Positions 14,480-22,495 of a stretch of 28,962 nucleotides of DNA are shown here, one piece after another. Location of the stretch: the NCBI GenBank assembly GCA_038849025.1, contig JAWCNE010000016.1, positions 1-28,962 on the forward strand. Direction: 5' to 3'. The DNA is from WUQU01 sp038849025. GTDB lineage: Archaea > Thermoproteota > Bathyarchaeia > Bathyarchaeales > Bathycorpusculaceae. The notes under the pieces are model-generated. The model worked only from the letters and a program-made list of their open reading frames with translations. It had not been told where the DNA came from and ran no database searches. The translations under genes were made by a program, and so were the position numbers. Position 1 is the stretch's first letter; each line of letters starts with the position of its first letter.

Positions 14480-15162
14480 ACTTTAATTTTGCAGGTAAAT
14501 ACATTTTGGTGGTGGGCGGCGGTGAAGAGGGCTCTCGAAAAATTTCGAAGTTTCTTAAGGAGCAACCTAAAATTCTGGTGGTGAGCAAAACCTTCCATCC
14601 TACTATGAGAAAACTGCATAAAAATGGGAAAATTAACCTTTTGAAAGCCGAAGTTAAAGACGCTGAAGCCTTTATTAAGAGCCTTAACCCTAAGCCAGAT
14701 TTGATTATAGCCGCCACGGACGATCCAGAATTGAATGCTCAACTAGCTGTTCACGCTAAATCTGCCGGATGCCTTTTTTACGCAATAGATAATCCCGCTA
14801 TCAGCGACTTCACTCTTCCAGCTTCGACCGAAATAGGCGATATAAGGGTGGCAGTTTCTACAAGTGGAAAAAGTCCAGCCGTAGCCAGAGCCCTAAGAAA
14901 AAGAATAGAGGGACTCATAACCACTGAAGATTTACTTCAAATAAAGCTTCAATTTTACATTAGAAACTTCATGAAAGGTAAAGTTTTGAATCAGAAAGCT
15001 AGACGCAAAATCCTTTATAAAATATTAAGGGATGAAGATGTTGCGAGGCTGCTTAAGGAAGGCAAATATGATGAAGCTTGCGAAAAAGCTGTAAAGATTG
15101 TTGAAAGCTACAGAATAAACGTGAAGAAGGAAGCAGCTATAGCTGAAAAATTAAAAGTTTAG
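14470..15162 (+). CDS. sirC: Precorrin-2 dehydrogenase (SirC/Met8/CysG N-terminal type)
   Basis: 230 residues. Oxidises precorrin-2 to sirohydrochlorin with NAD. The N-terminal Rossmann fold has YILVVGGGEEGSRKISKFL; later LIIAATDDPELNAQ, the AIDNPAISDFTLPA segment (with the family's Asp) and VSTSGKSPAVARALRKRIE identify the family, followed by a helical C-terminal domain. GTG 14470 lies inside the upstream gene and has GGTGAT at 14459-14464. Some relatives also insert iron; here CbiX provides the cobalt chelatase, so this enzyme may act only as a dehydrogenase. It supplies both the CbiX substrate and the siroheme/heme branch. Confidence 0.9.
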   Translation: MLIDFNFAGKYILVVGGGEEGSRKISKFLKEQPKILVVSKTFHPTMRKLHKNGKINLLKAEVKDAEAFIKSLNPKPDLIIAATDDPELNAQLAVHAKSAGCLFYAIDNPAISDFTLPASTEIGDIRVAVSTSGKSPAVARALRKRIEGLITTEDLLQIKLQFYIRNFMKGKVLNQKARRKILYKILRDEDVARLLKEGKYDEACEKAVKIVESYRINVKKEAAIAEKLKV

Positions 15163-15174
15163 GAGGAAGCAGAA

Positions 15175-16158
15175 CTGTCCGCGTTTCCATATGTAAGAAT
15201 GAGAAGACTGCGGAAAACCCCTTCCCTACGAAGTCTGATGAGTAAGGTCAGAATATACCCGAATGACCTAATTTGTCCCATTTTTGTAGATGAAGGCGCC
15301 ACATCTCCTGTTCAAATAAACTCTATGCCTAACTATTTCCGGCTGCCCATTCAAAAAGTGGTTGAAGAAGCTGAAGAAATCCTTGATCAAGGTGTAAAAG
15401 CAGTGCTTCTTTTCGGAGTTCCCTCACAAAAAGATGAAACGGGTTCAGCGGCCTTCGATGATGAAGGAGTTATCCAAAGAACAGTGGGCCTTCTGAAAAA
15501 AGAGTTCGGTGACGAAATAGTGGTTATAACCGATGTGTGTCTCTGCGAGTATACGAGTCATGGCCACTGCGGCATAATTAGTAAGGGCAAAGTTGATAAT
15601 GATTTGACCCTTGAAGTTTTGGGAAAAATAGCGGTAAGCCATGCCCACGCTGGAGCCGACATGGTGGCCCCTTCAGGAATGATGGATGGGCAGGTCAAAT
15701 ATATAAGAAAAGCTTTAGATGACGGAGGGTTCAAAGATACGGGAATAATGGCTTATTCCGCCAAGTACGCTTCAAGCCTTTACGGTCCTTTCAGGGAAGC
15801 AGCTGACTCTACGCCGAAATTTGGCGATAGGAGAAGCTATCAAATGGGTTATGAAAACACCCGTGAGGCTCTGAGGGAAATTGAGCTTGACATAAGGGAA
15901 GGCGCAGACGTGGTAATGATTAAACCTGCTTTAGCTTACTTGGATATAATTCACCTTGCTAAGTCGAGGTTTAATGTTCCCATAGCCGCCTACAATGTCA
16001 GCGGGGAATACGCCATGATTAAAGCTGCTGCCCAAAGGGGCTGGATAGAGGAGAAAGCCGTGATCCTTGAATTTTTAACTGGAATAAAGAGGGCGGGCGC
16101 CGACTTGATAATAACCTATTTTGCAAGGGATGTTGCGTCTTGGTTGAAAGAGTTTTAG
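15175..16158 (+). CDS. hemB: Porphobilinogen synthase HemB
   Basis: Condenses two ALA molecules to porphobilinogen. Numbered from the internal ATG at 15199, zinc ligands Cys114, Cys116 and Cys124 lie in DVCLCEYTSHGHCG, and active-site lysines are Lys189 (MAYSAKYAS) and Lys242 (VVMIKPALAY). The first standard start, ATG 15199, has no ribosome-binding site and clips the conserved N-terminus. CTG at 15175 lies eight codons upstream in the same frame, 8 bases after GGAGG (15162-15166), and restores FPYVRMRRLRKTPSLRSL, as in other HemB proteins. I therefore propose a CTG start. Overlaps hemL by 19 bases. Confidence 0.93.
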   Translation: MSAFPYVRMRRLRKTPSLRSLMSKVRIYPNDLICPIFVDEGATSPVQINSMPNYFRLPIQKVVEEAEEILDQGVKAVLLFGVPSQKDETGSAAFDDEGVIQRTVGLLKKEFGDEIVVITDVCLCEYTSHGHCGIISKGKVDNDLTLEVLGKIAVSHAHAGADMVAPSGMMDGQVKYIRKALDDGGFKDTGIMAYSAKYASSLYGPFREAADSTPKFGDRRSYQMGYENTREALREIELDIREGADVVMIKPALAYLDIIHLAKSRFNVPIAAYNVSGEYAMIKAAAQRGWIEEKAVILEFLTGIKRAGADLIITYFARDVASWLKEF

Positions 16159-17450
16159 GTAAGGTTAAATCTAAAGAACTTTTTGAAGAAGCTAAGAAAC
16201 TTATACCGGGAGGAGTTAACAGTCCAGTTAGAGCCTTTGAACCCTACCCTTTCTTTGTGGAGAAAGCCCACGGCTCAAAACTCTTCAGCGTTGACGGAGA
16301 CACTTATATAGATTACTGCATGGCTTACGGAGCGTTAATTCTAGGCCACGGTCGAGCGGAAGTCTTAAACGCCGTGCGCGAACAACTAGACAAGGGAACG
16401 GTTTATGGAGCCCCGACAGAGTTAGAAGTTAAATTTGCAGAGCTTGTCTGTAAAACATATCCCCCTATAGAAATGTTAAGGCTTGCCAACTCCGGCACAG
16501 AAGCCACGATGCATGCCATAAGACTTGCAAGGGGATTCACAGGGAGAAAAAAAATAATTAAATTTGAAGGATGCTTCCACGGCTCCCACGATAACGTACT
16601 CGTCAAAGCAGGATCTGGAGCTGCCTGGTTTGGAACACCGAGCTCTTTGGGCGTTCCGGAAGAAACAGCACGTAATATAATAGTTCTGCCCTACAACAAC
16701 TTCGAAGCCTTAGAGGAAACTGTAAAGCGGGAAGGACATGAAATAGCCGCGGTGATCATCGAGCCCGTAATAGCAAATTCAGGTTTAATCCTTCCTAAAG
16801 AGGGATACTTAGCTTTTTTGAGAAAGTTAACCGAGGATTATGGCATAATCTTGATTTTCGACGAAATTGTCACAGGGTTCAGAGTCGCCCTTGGAGGAGC
16901 CCAGGAATTTTATGGCGTTAAACCTGACATGGCAACCTTGGGAAAGATTCTTGGGGGAGGCTTTCCCCTGGCAGTTTTTGGCGGCAGAAAAGAAATAATG
17001 GAAAATCTGTCGCCTTCTGGTAAGGTTTACCAAGCTGGAACCTTCAGCGGTAATCCAATTTCAGTGACTGCGGGATACACCATTCTAAAAGTGTTGGCTA
17101 AAGAGCGAAACAAAATATATTTAAAACTGGAGAGAAACTGTGAAAAGCTAAGAAAAGCCCTTCTGGACTTAACCGCAGACCATGGCTTAGAGGCTCAAGT
17201 AAACGGCTTAGCATCAATGTTCCAAATATTTTTCTCCAAGTCTCCGGTTATCGATTACGCCACGGCTAAACTCTCTGACACTCAAAGGTTTTACAGCTAC
17301 TTCACTGGGCTCTTAAAACAAGGCGTATTTATCCCACCATCCCAGTTTGAAACATGCTTCTTATCCACAGCACATTCGGAGGAAGACATAAACATAACCC
17401 TCGTCGCCTTTGACAAGGCTTTACATACATTAGTCAAAGAAAGCAGGTAA
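16140..17450 (+). CDS. hemL: Glutamate-1-semialdehyde 2,1-aminomutase HemL
   Basis: 436-residue PLP-dependent aminomutase that converts the HemA product to 5-aminolevulinate. Conserved segments are LIPGGVNSPVRAF, MLRLANSGTEATMHAIRLARG, EGCFHGSHD, IFDEIVTGFRVALGGAQEFYG, and the PLP lysine, Lys269, in LGKILGGGFPLAVFGG; AGTFSGNPISVTAG follows. TTG 16140 is the start, inside the 3' end of hemB, which implies coupled translation. Length and motif order are complete. Confidence 0.96.
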   Translation: MVERVLGKVKSKELFEEAKKLIPGGVNSPVRAFEPYPFFVEKAHGSKLFSVDGDTYIDYCMAYGALILGHGRAEVLNAVREQLDKGTVYGAPTELEVKFAELVCKTYPPIEMLRLANSGTEATMHAIRLARGFTGRKKIIKFEGCFHGSHDNVLVKAGSGAAWFGTPSSLGVPEETARNIIVLPYNNFEALEETVKREGHEIAAVIIEPVIANSGLILPKEGYLAFLRKLTEDYGIILIFDEIVTGFRVALGGAQEFYGVKPDMATLGKILGGGFPLAVFGGRKEIMENLSPSGKVYQAGTFSGNPISVTAGYTILKVLAKERNKIYLKLERNCEKLRKALLDLTADHGLEAQVNGLASMFQIFFSKSPVIDYATAKLSDTQRFYSYFTGLLKQGVFIPPSQFETCFLSTAHSEEDINITLVAFDKALHTLVKESR

Positions 17451-17455
17451 TCCCC

Positions 17456-18391
17456 ATGATTCTGACAGTGGGCACAAGGGGCAGCAAACTCGCCATATTG
17501 CAGACGGAAATAGTTATTCAAAACCTTAAATTGTTGTACCCCAAGCTGGAATTCAAGGTTAAAACAATAAAGACGAGAGGAGACATAGATAGGCGAAAAC
17601 CACTTTTTGCTATAGAAAGCAAAGGAATCTTCGAAAAGGAAATAGACCAAACTTTAATAAAAGGTGAGATAGACTTTGCTGTCCACAGCCTAAAAGACGT
17701 GCCCGTCTACGAACAACAAGAAGATATTGTAATAGCCGCCATACCCAAAAGAGATAACCCCAACGAAGCCCTAGTTTCAATGGGAAATAAACCGTTCGCT
17801 GAACTGCCAAAAGGTGCAGTTATAGGAACAAGCAGTCTGCGAAGGATGGCCCAAATCAAGTTTCTACGCTCAGATTTAGAGGTTAAACCCATAAGGGGCA
17901 ACATCGACACAAGAGTTCAAAAAATCAAAAAAGGCGATTTCCACGGAATCATTGTGGCACAGGCAGGGCTTGAAAGAATGGGACTTGGAAACCTCATAAG
18001 CGAGGTTTTCCCGCTAGAGGTTTTCACCCCACCCGCGGGACAAGGGGCATTAGCTGTTGTTATAAAAAAGGACAGAAGCGACCTTTTAGAAATCTTTGAA
18101 GGGGTGGATCACGCGCCTTCAAGAGCTGAGGTTACAGCTGAAAGAAGCCTCATAGCCTCCCTCAAAGGAGGTTGCCATTTTCCAATAGGTGCTATTGGGC
18201 GAGTCGAAGGAAACAATTTGTCCCTTTATGGGTGCATTTTCTCAGTAGACGGCCTCAAAAAAATTTCAGCTTTTGCCCAAGGCAACATAAACGAAGCCCA
18301 AGCTTTAGGGGAAAAAGTAGCTCAGAAACTTTTGAAGCAAGGAGTAGAGGATTTTGCAGCTCAATGGAGGCGAAAATATGGGCTGTGGTAA
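17456..18391 (+). CDS. hemC: Porphobilinogen deaminase (hydroxymethylbilane synthase) HemC
   Basis: 311 residues. Polymerises four porphobilinogens to hydroxymethylbilane. Contains VGTRGSKLAILQ at the N-terminus, VHSLKDVP with catalytic Asp81, GTSSLRR, RGNIDTRV, the TPPAGQGALAV segment, and Cys240 in LKGGCHFPIGA, the attachment site of the dipyrromethane cofactor. Starts five bases after hemL and overlaps the proposed start of cobA by 14 bases. Complete and of normal length. Confidence 0.96.
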   Translation: MILTVGTRGSKLAILQTEIVIQNLKLLYPKLEFKVKTIKTRGDIDRRKPLFAIESKGIFEKEIDQTLIKGEIDFAVHSLKDVPVYEQQEDIVIAAIPKRDNPNEALVSMGNKPFAELPKGAVIGTSSLRRMAQIKFLRSDLEVKPIRGNIDTRVQKIKKGDFHGIIVAQAGLERMGLGNLISEVFPLEVFTPPAGQGALAVVIKKDRSDLLEIFEGVDHAPSRAEVTAERSLIASLKGGCHFPIGAIGRVEGNNLSLYGCIFSVDGLKKISAFAQGNINEAQALGEKVAQKLLKQGVEDFAAQWRRKYGLW

Positions 18392-19133
18392 AGTTTATTT
18401 AGTGGGAGCTGGGCCTGGCGACCCTAAACTCTTAACCTTAAAAGCTGTCGAAGTCTTAAAAGACGCTGACGTAATAGTTTATGACAGGCTTGTGAATAAG
18501 GCAATTCTTAAGCATGCCAAGCCAGAAGCGGAGAAAATTTACGCTGGAAAAGCAGCAGGAAAACACAGTTTATCTCAAGAGAAAATTAATGAATTGATGA
18601 TCAAAGCGGCCCTTAAAGGAAAAACTGTTGTTAGGTTAAAAGGAGGCGACCCCTTTCTTTTTGGCAGAGGAGGCGAAGAGGCTGAAGCATTAGCTGAGAA
18701 AGGTGTAAAGTTTGAAATTGTTCCAGGGGTTTCCTCTGCCTTGGCGGCTCCAGCGTACGCGGGTATACCGCTAACCCATAGGTTTTACTCCTCATCCATC
18801 GCCATAGTCACCGGCAGCCAAGCTAAAGATGCAGGGAAACCCGTAAAATGGAACAAGCTCGCAAACGCTGTTGACACTCTTGTAATTCTTATGGGTCTAG
18901 AACCTTTAAAATCTATTGTAGAAACTTTGATAAAGGAAGGTTTAAATCCGGATACACCAGCAGCCATAATTGAGTGGGGAACATTAAAGAAGCAAAGGGT
19001 TATCATAGGAAGATTATCTAACATCGCAGAAGAAGCGTATACAAAAAAGTTTAAGCCTCCTTCAGTGATTGTTGTGGGAGAAACTGCCCAACTGGGAAGG
19101 AAACTTTCATGGTTCAAGAAGCCCCAATCTTGA
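18378..19133 (+). CDS. cobA: Uroporphyrinogen-III C-methyltransferase (SUMT)
   Basis: About 251 residues. Methylates uroporphyrinogen III at C2 and C7 to precorrin-2, the branch point towards siroheme and corrin. Marks: VYLVGAGPGDPKLLTLKAVEVL, VVYDRLV-like IVYDRLVNKAIL, YAGKAAGKHSLSQEKIN, VRLKGGDPFLFGRGGEEAEAL, PGVSSALAAPAYAGIPLTHR, and ILMGLEPL. ATG 18378 is chosen because GGAGG at 18366-18370 lies 7 bases upstream and the conserved part begins here; an ATG at 18354 in the same frame is less likely. It is one of five tetrapyrrole methylase paralogues here, with CbiE, CbiF, CbiH and CbiL. Confidence 0.95.
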   Translation: MGCGKVYLVGAGPGDPKLLTLKAVEVLKDADVIVYDRLVNKAILKHAKPEAEKIYAGKAAGKHSLSQEKINELMIKAALKGKTVVRLKGGDPFLFGRGGEEAEALAEKGVKFEIVPGVSSALAAPAYAGIPLTHRFYSSSIAIVTGSQAKDAGKPVKWNKLANAVDTLVILMGLEPLKSIVETLIKEGLNPDTPAAIIEWGTLKKQRVIIGRLSNIAEEAYTKKFKPPSVIVVGETAQLGRKLSWFKKPQS

Positions 19134-19933
19134 AGGGAAAAACCGTCGCCATAACAAGAGCCCTACAGCAATCCAGTGAAACAGCAGAACTCATAAAGCA
19201 AATGGGAGGAAAACCCTATCTCATTCCAACCCTAGAGTTTAAGGGGTTAAACAACCTATCCGCAGTGGAAAACTTCATTAAAGAAATCAACGAGGGGAAG
19301 GTAGACTATGTTATCTTCATGAGCGTCAATGTTTTAAAATATCTTTTTGAATCAGCCGAAAGCCTAGGCTTAGAAAACAAGCTTAAGAAAGGCTTAAGGA
19401 AAACCAAAACCGTTGCTGTTGGGCCTAGAACCGCCAAAGAAATGGAAGAATTCAAAATTCAAGTAGACATAATCCCAGAAGAGTACAGTTCAGAGGGTAT
19501 AGCAGAAACCCTTAAAAAGCATGGAGTTTCTGGCAAAACCATACTTATTCCTCGAGCCAGAGGAGCCAGCCCAACTTTGAAAAGGAAACTTAAAGAATGG
19601 GGTGGAAACGTAAAGGAAGTCTACGTTTACGAGCAGCAAATACCAAGAGATATCACTTTTAGGGACAAGTTTTTGGAGGACTTAATTTCGGGAAAAATCG
19701 ACGCCATAATATTCGGAAGTCCTCAAAGCGTCAAAAACATGTTCCAAATTTTTGCGAAGAAAATTCCAACAGAAAAACTGCGGAAAATGTTGAACGCCAA
19801 ACTAACCATAGTTGCCATAGGTCCAGCCACAGCAAAAACCCTCAAAGAAATGGGTTTAAGGGTGGATATTATTCCAAATCGTTACACATTCAAAGAAGCG
19901 TTAAAGGCGCTTGCCGCCTGTTATAACTCATAG
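19109..19933 (+). CDS. hemD: Uroporphyrinogen-III synthase HemD
   Basis: 274 residues, a fast-evolving family. Closes and inverts ring D of hydroxymethylbilane. It shows the two-lobe pattern: GKTVAITRALQQSSETAELIKQMGG at the start, VDYVIFMSVNVLKYLFE, VAVGPRTAKEM, ILIPRARGASPTLKRKLKEWG, then DAIIFGSPQSVKNMF and IVAIGPATAKTLKEMGLRVDIIP. Overlaps cobA by 25 bases and is followed by a terminator-like hairpin, so it ends the operon. The context beside hemC and cobA removes most doubt. Confidence 0.93.
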   Translation: MVQEAPILKGKTVAITRALQQSSETAELIKQMGGKPYLIPTLEFKGLNNLSAVENFIKEINEGKVDYVIFMSVNVLKYLFESAESLGLENKLKKGLRKTKTVAVGPRTAKEMEEFKIQVDIIPEEYSSEGIAETLKKHGVSGKTILIPRARGASPTLKRKLKEWGGNVKEVYVYEQQIPRDITFRDKFLEDLISGKIDAIIFGSPQSVKNMFQIFAKKIPTEKLRKMLNAKLTIVAIGPATAKTLKEMGLRVDIIPNRYTFKEALKALAACYNS

Positions 19934-19986
19934 AAATTAACGCGCTCATAAAAATTTAGCATAAACCAGCCGCCATAAGCCGAATT

Positions 19987-20005
19987 AGTCTTCAAGTAGA
20001 CTTTT
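19987..20005 (+). terminator. Terminator-like hairpin after hemD
   Basis: AGTCT (19987-19991) pairs with AGACT (19998-20002) across a six-base loop and is followed by TTT. The stem is short, so this is modest evidence that the operon ends before the mutase-cbiB unit, which has its own promoter. Confidence 0.35.
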
Positions 20006-20032
20006 GGATCGTCTGCCCATTCCTTTGATACT

Positions 20033-20049
20033 GTATAAAAGCTTATATA
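20033..20049 (+). promoter_or_regulatory. Promoter of the mutase-cbiB unit
   Basis: Two TATA-like boxes, TATAAAAG near 20034-20041 and TTATATA at 20043-20049. The second predicts transcription from about 20071, giving a leader of some 20 bases, too short for a riboswitch. Operator C begins 3 bases after the second box. The 158-base gap between hemD and the mutase holds this promoter, the operator and the hairpin, and no gene that I can see. Confidence 0.55.
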
Positions 20050-20052
20050 GTA

Positions 20053-20067
20053 TGGATTATCCATCCA
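20053..20067. promoter_or_regulatory. Candidate operator C, TGGAT-TATCC-ATCCA
   Basis: Third perfect copy of the 5-5-5 inverted repeat, lying between the TATA box and the predicted transcription start. It also contains an overlapping palindrome, ATGGAT-T-ATCCAT. The identical arms and placement link the mutase-cbiB unit to the importer and hemA promoters. Confidence 0.65.
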
Positions 20068-20091
20068 ACTCAAAGGAAAAGCGAATGAACC

Positions 20092-21324
20092 ATGAAAGTT
20101 CTCTTAATTATTGGCGATGGAATGGCTGATCGGCCTCTAAAAAAGTTGAATTATTTAACTCCTTTAGAGGCAGCTAAACCGGGGAACATGAACAAACTTG
20201 CTTCTCAAGGCGTTTCAGGGCTTCTCCATGCCATATCTCCCGGCATAACTCCTGGAAGTGACGTGGCAAATCTGGCAATACTAGGGTACAACCCTTACAA
20301 GGTTTATACAGGCAGGGGTGGTTTTGAGGCTGCTGGCGCTGGAATAGAACTTAAAGATGGGGATTTAGCCTTCCGATGCGACTTCGCCACAGTTAATGAG
20401 AATTTCATAATAACAGATACAAGGGTTAGCCCAATCCAAAATGAAGCAACACTTGAATTAATAAAGGAACTGGAAGATTTACGCCTAAATACAACTCCAA
20501 AGATTCAAGTGATTTTTAGGCATACTTTGGGGTTTAAGGGAGTCCTTGTTCTTCGAGGAGAAGGTTTATCCCTCAACGTGACAGCATCCATGCCTAAAAT
20601 AGGTTTCCGCGCGGATTCAATAAAGCCCTTAGACGGTTCAGCCGAGGCGAATAGAACCGCAAACGCGTTAAACGAGTTTATAAGAGAAACTAACCGTCTT
20701 TTTAAAAGCTCTTCTGCTAACAAGAAAAGGAAAGGGTTTCACCGAGCCAACGTTTTAATTCCATGGGGTGGAGGAAAAAAGCCTCCCATGAAACCATTAA
20801 ACAAGAAGTATAAGCTGAAAGGCGCCATCGTGGCCGCTGTAAGCCTCATCAAAGGCATATGCAAGCTTGCCGGAATGGAAACAATTCACGTTCCCGAAGC
20901 CACAGGAGACATCAACACTAATACCTTTGCTAAAGCGGATTCTGCTTTAAAATCTTTAGAAAATTACGAGTTTGTTATGGTGCACGTGGAAGGACCCGAC
21001 GAAGCAAGCCACGACGGAGATGTTAACGGGAAGATTTCCATTATAAAGAAGATTGACACCATGATTGGCAGAATTTTAGAGCGTGTAAACCTTGAAGAAA
21101 CATGTGTTGTTTTGCTTGCTGACCATACAACTTCAACAAAACTTCAGATGCATACAGGAGATCCAACACCCATCACAATAGCGAGCACTGAAGTAATCCG
21201 AGACGGAGTTTCTCGTTATAGCGAAAGGGATGCATACAAAGGCGGATTAGGCCACATAAGAGGTAAACATGTCATGCCCCTGCTGCTGAATCTCATGGGA
21301 AAAACCGAAAAGTTCGGCGCATAA
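20092..21324 (+). CDS. Archaeal cofactor-independent phosphoglycerate mutase family protein in B12 context
   Basis: 410-residue alkaline-phosphatase-superfamily enzyme of the archaeal ApgM type. Metal and catalytic residues are in place: Asp9 in IIGDGMADRPL, nucleophile Ser56 in TPGSDVANLAILGYNP, GRGGFEAAGAG, HVEGPDEASHDGDVNGK, LLADHTTSTK, HTGDPTP and GLGHIRGKHVMPLL. The obvious reading is glycolytic 2-/3-phosphoglycerate interconversion. However, it carries operator C, lies 19 bases before cbiB, and relatives of this family have been proposed as homoserine kinases. A role in making threonine phosphate or aminopropanol phosphate for the nucleotide loop is therefore plausible. This is inference; the sequence alone does not separate the two. 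No clear ribosome-binding site near the ATG. Confidence 0.85.
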   Translation: MKVLLIIGDGMADRPLKKLNYLTPLEAAKPGNMNKLASQGVSGLLHAISPGITPGSDVANLAILGYNPYKVYTGRGGFEAAGAGIELKDGDLAFRCDFATVNENFIITDTRVSPIQNEATLELIKELEDLRLNTTPKIQVIFRHTLGFKGVLVLRGEGLSLNVTASMPKIGFRADSIKPLDGSAEANRTANALNEFIRETNRLFKSSSANKKRKGFHRANVLIPWGGGKKPPMKPLNKKYKLKGAIVAAVSLIKGICKLAGMETIHVPEATGDINTNTFAKADSALKSLENYEFVMVHVEGPDEASHDGDVNGKISIIKKIDTMIGRILERVNLEETCVVLLADHTTSTKLQMHTGDPTPITIASTEVIRDGVSRYSERDAYKGGLGHIRGKHVMPLLLNLMGKTEKFGA

Positions 21325-21343
21325 ATAGCTAAGGAAAGATAAC

Positions 21344-22321
21344 ATGCTGTCCTCTTTTTTTACTTCCTACATCACTCCTCTAATTATACTTGCCCTAGCT
21401 TTGCTTATAGACTTCTCCCTTGGAGAACCACCGGACAGAATTCACCCCACTGTATGGATGGGCAAAGTAATAATTTTTCTTAAACCTAAATTTAAAAGCA
21501 AGAACCCTAAAGTCGAAAGAATAAAGGGAGCGCTGTTATGCTTATCAACAGTCCTAGTTTTCACGCTTCCAGCATATTTTATTCTCACATGGACCCAGCA
21601 ATGCCTCGGGCCAGTAGCCTATATCATCGTGGCCGCCATAATGTTGAAGCCCACTTTTGCCTTAAAATGTATGGAATATTACACCCTTCCCATAGCAAAG
21701 GCCATAAACGCTGGTAAAGTTAACGAAGCAAAAGCTTTACTGCCCTACATTGTCCGTCGTAATCCGGAAAAGCTCGATGAAAAACAGATAATCTCCGCGG
21801 CAGTAGAGTCCATAGCGGAAGGCACAGTTGACGGCATAACATCAGCCCTCTTCTACTTCGCCCTCTTTGGAGTGCCAGGCGCCGTAGCTTTCCGCGTTAT
21901 AAACACTTTAGACTCAATGGTTGGATACAAAGACCCTGAACATGCAGAAATCGGTTGGTTTTCAGCTAAATTAGACACCCTAGCCAACTACATCCCAGCC
22001 CGCCTAACAGCATTCCTAATGATTATAGCAACATGGATACTTCAAAAAAACTGGAAAAATGCTTGGGATACGCTAAAAAGGGATAAAAACAAAACTGAAA
22101 GTTTAAACGCCGGATGGCCCATGGCAACAATGGCTGGCGCCCTAAACATAAAACTGGAAAAACCAGACTTTTACACCCTAGGCGACAGCAACAGCAACCC
22201 TATTACACCCAGACATATACTCCAAGCATTACAAATTATGAAGTTAACAACCATACTTTTCGGAGCCTTCATAGTTCCTCCACTACTAATCCTAGCCCCA
22301 ATACTACTGGGACAAAATTGA
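21344..22321 (+). CDS. cbiB: Adenosylcobinamide-phosphate synthase CbiB
   Basis: 325-residue membrane enzyme that joins the aminopropanol arm (or its phosphate) to adenosylcobyric acid. Family marks are LALLIDFSLGEPPDRIHPTVWMGK at the N-terminus, VRRNPEKLDEKQIISAAVESIAEGTVDGITSALFYF, INTLDSMVGYKDPEHAEIGWFSAKLDTLANYIPAR, and the C-terminal segment NAGWPMATMAGALNIKLEKP. Several hydrophobic helices place it in the membrane. It shares a promoter with the upstream mutase-family gene. Stop is followed at about 40 bases by tRNA-Ser. Confidence 0.95.
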   Translation: MLSSFFTSYITPLIILALALLIDFSLGEPPDRIHPTVWMGKVIIFLKPKFKSKNPKVERIKGALLCLSTVLVFTLPAYFILTWTQQCLGPVAYIIVAAIMLKPTFALKCMEYYTLPIAKAINAGKVNEAKALLPYIVRRNPEKLDEKQIISAAVESIAEGTVDGITSALFYFALFGVPGAVAFRVINTLDSMVGYKDPEHAEIGWFSAKLDTLANYIPARLTAFLMIIATWILQKNWKNAWDTLKRDKNKTESLNAGWPMATMAGALNIKLEKPDFYTLGDSNSNPITPRHILQALQIMKLTTILFGAFIVPPLLILAPILLGQN

Positions 22322-22362
22322 TAAGAAAGCCTCCACATTAAAACCTAAGAGTTAAAAGAACA

Positions 22363-22451
22363 GCGGGGTTGCCCTAGCCTGGTAGGGGGCAGGCCTGCTA
22401 AGCCTGTGGTCCGTTTGGGCCGCGCGGGTTCAAATCCCGCACCCCGCGCCA
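22363..22451 (+). tRNA. tRNA-Ser (anticodon GCT), CCA encoded
   Basis: The acceptor stem GCGGGGT pairs with ACCCCGC (22441-22447), followed by discriminator G and an encoded CCA. The T arm is GCGGG-TTCAAAT-CCCGC. The anticodon stem CAGGC/GCCTG encloses the loop CTGCTAA, whose anticodon is GCT, reading AGC and AGT. A long variable arm of class II type (gtggtccgtttgggccgc region) supports serine. No intron is visible. Confidence 0.95.
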
Positions 22452-22479
22452 AATCAGAAACAGAGTTTCCGATACCTTC

Positions 22480-22495
22480 CTTTCTTTTTTGAAAG
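22480..22495 (+). terminator. T-rich terminator-like hairpin after tRNA-Ser
   Basis: CTTTC (22480-22484) and GAAAG (22491-22495) flank a run of six T, about 30 bases after the tRNA. An archaeal T-tract terminator is the simplest reading. The rest of 22496-22623 shows nothing recognisable. Confidence 0.4.

Noticed and set aside
20006..20091. A cobalamin riboswitch ahead of the mutase-cbiB unit or the other B12 operons
   Set aside because: Predicted leaders are about 20 bases or absent at all three B12 promoters, and no B12-box-like sequence was seen; a protein operator explains the shared control better.
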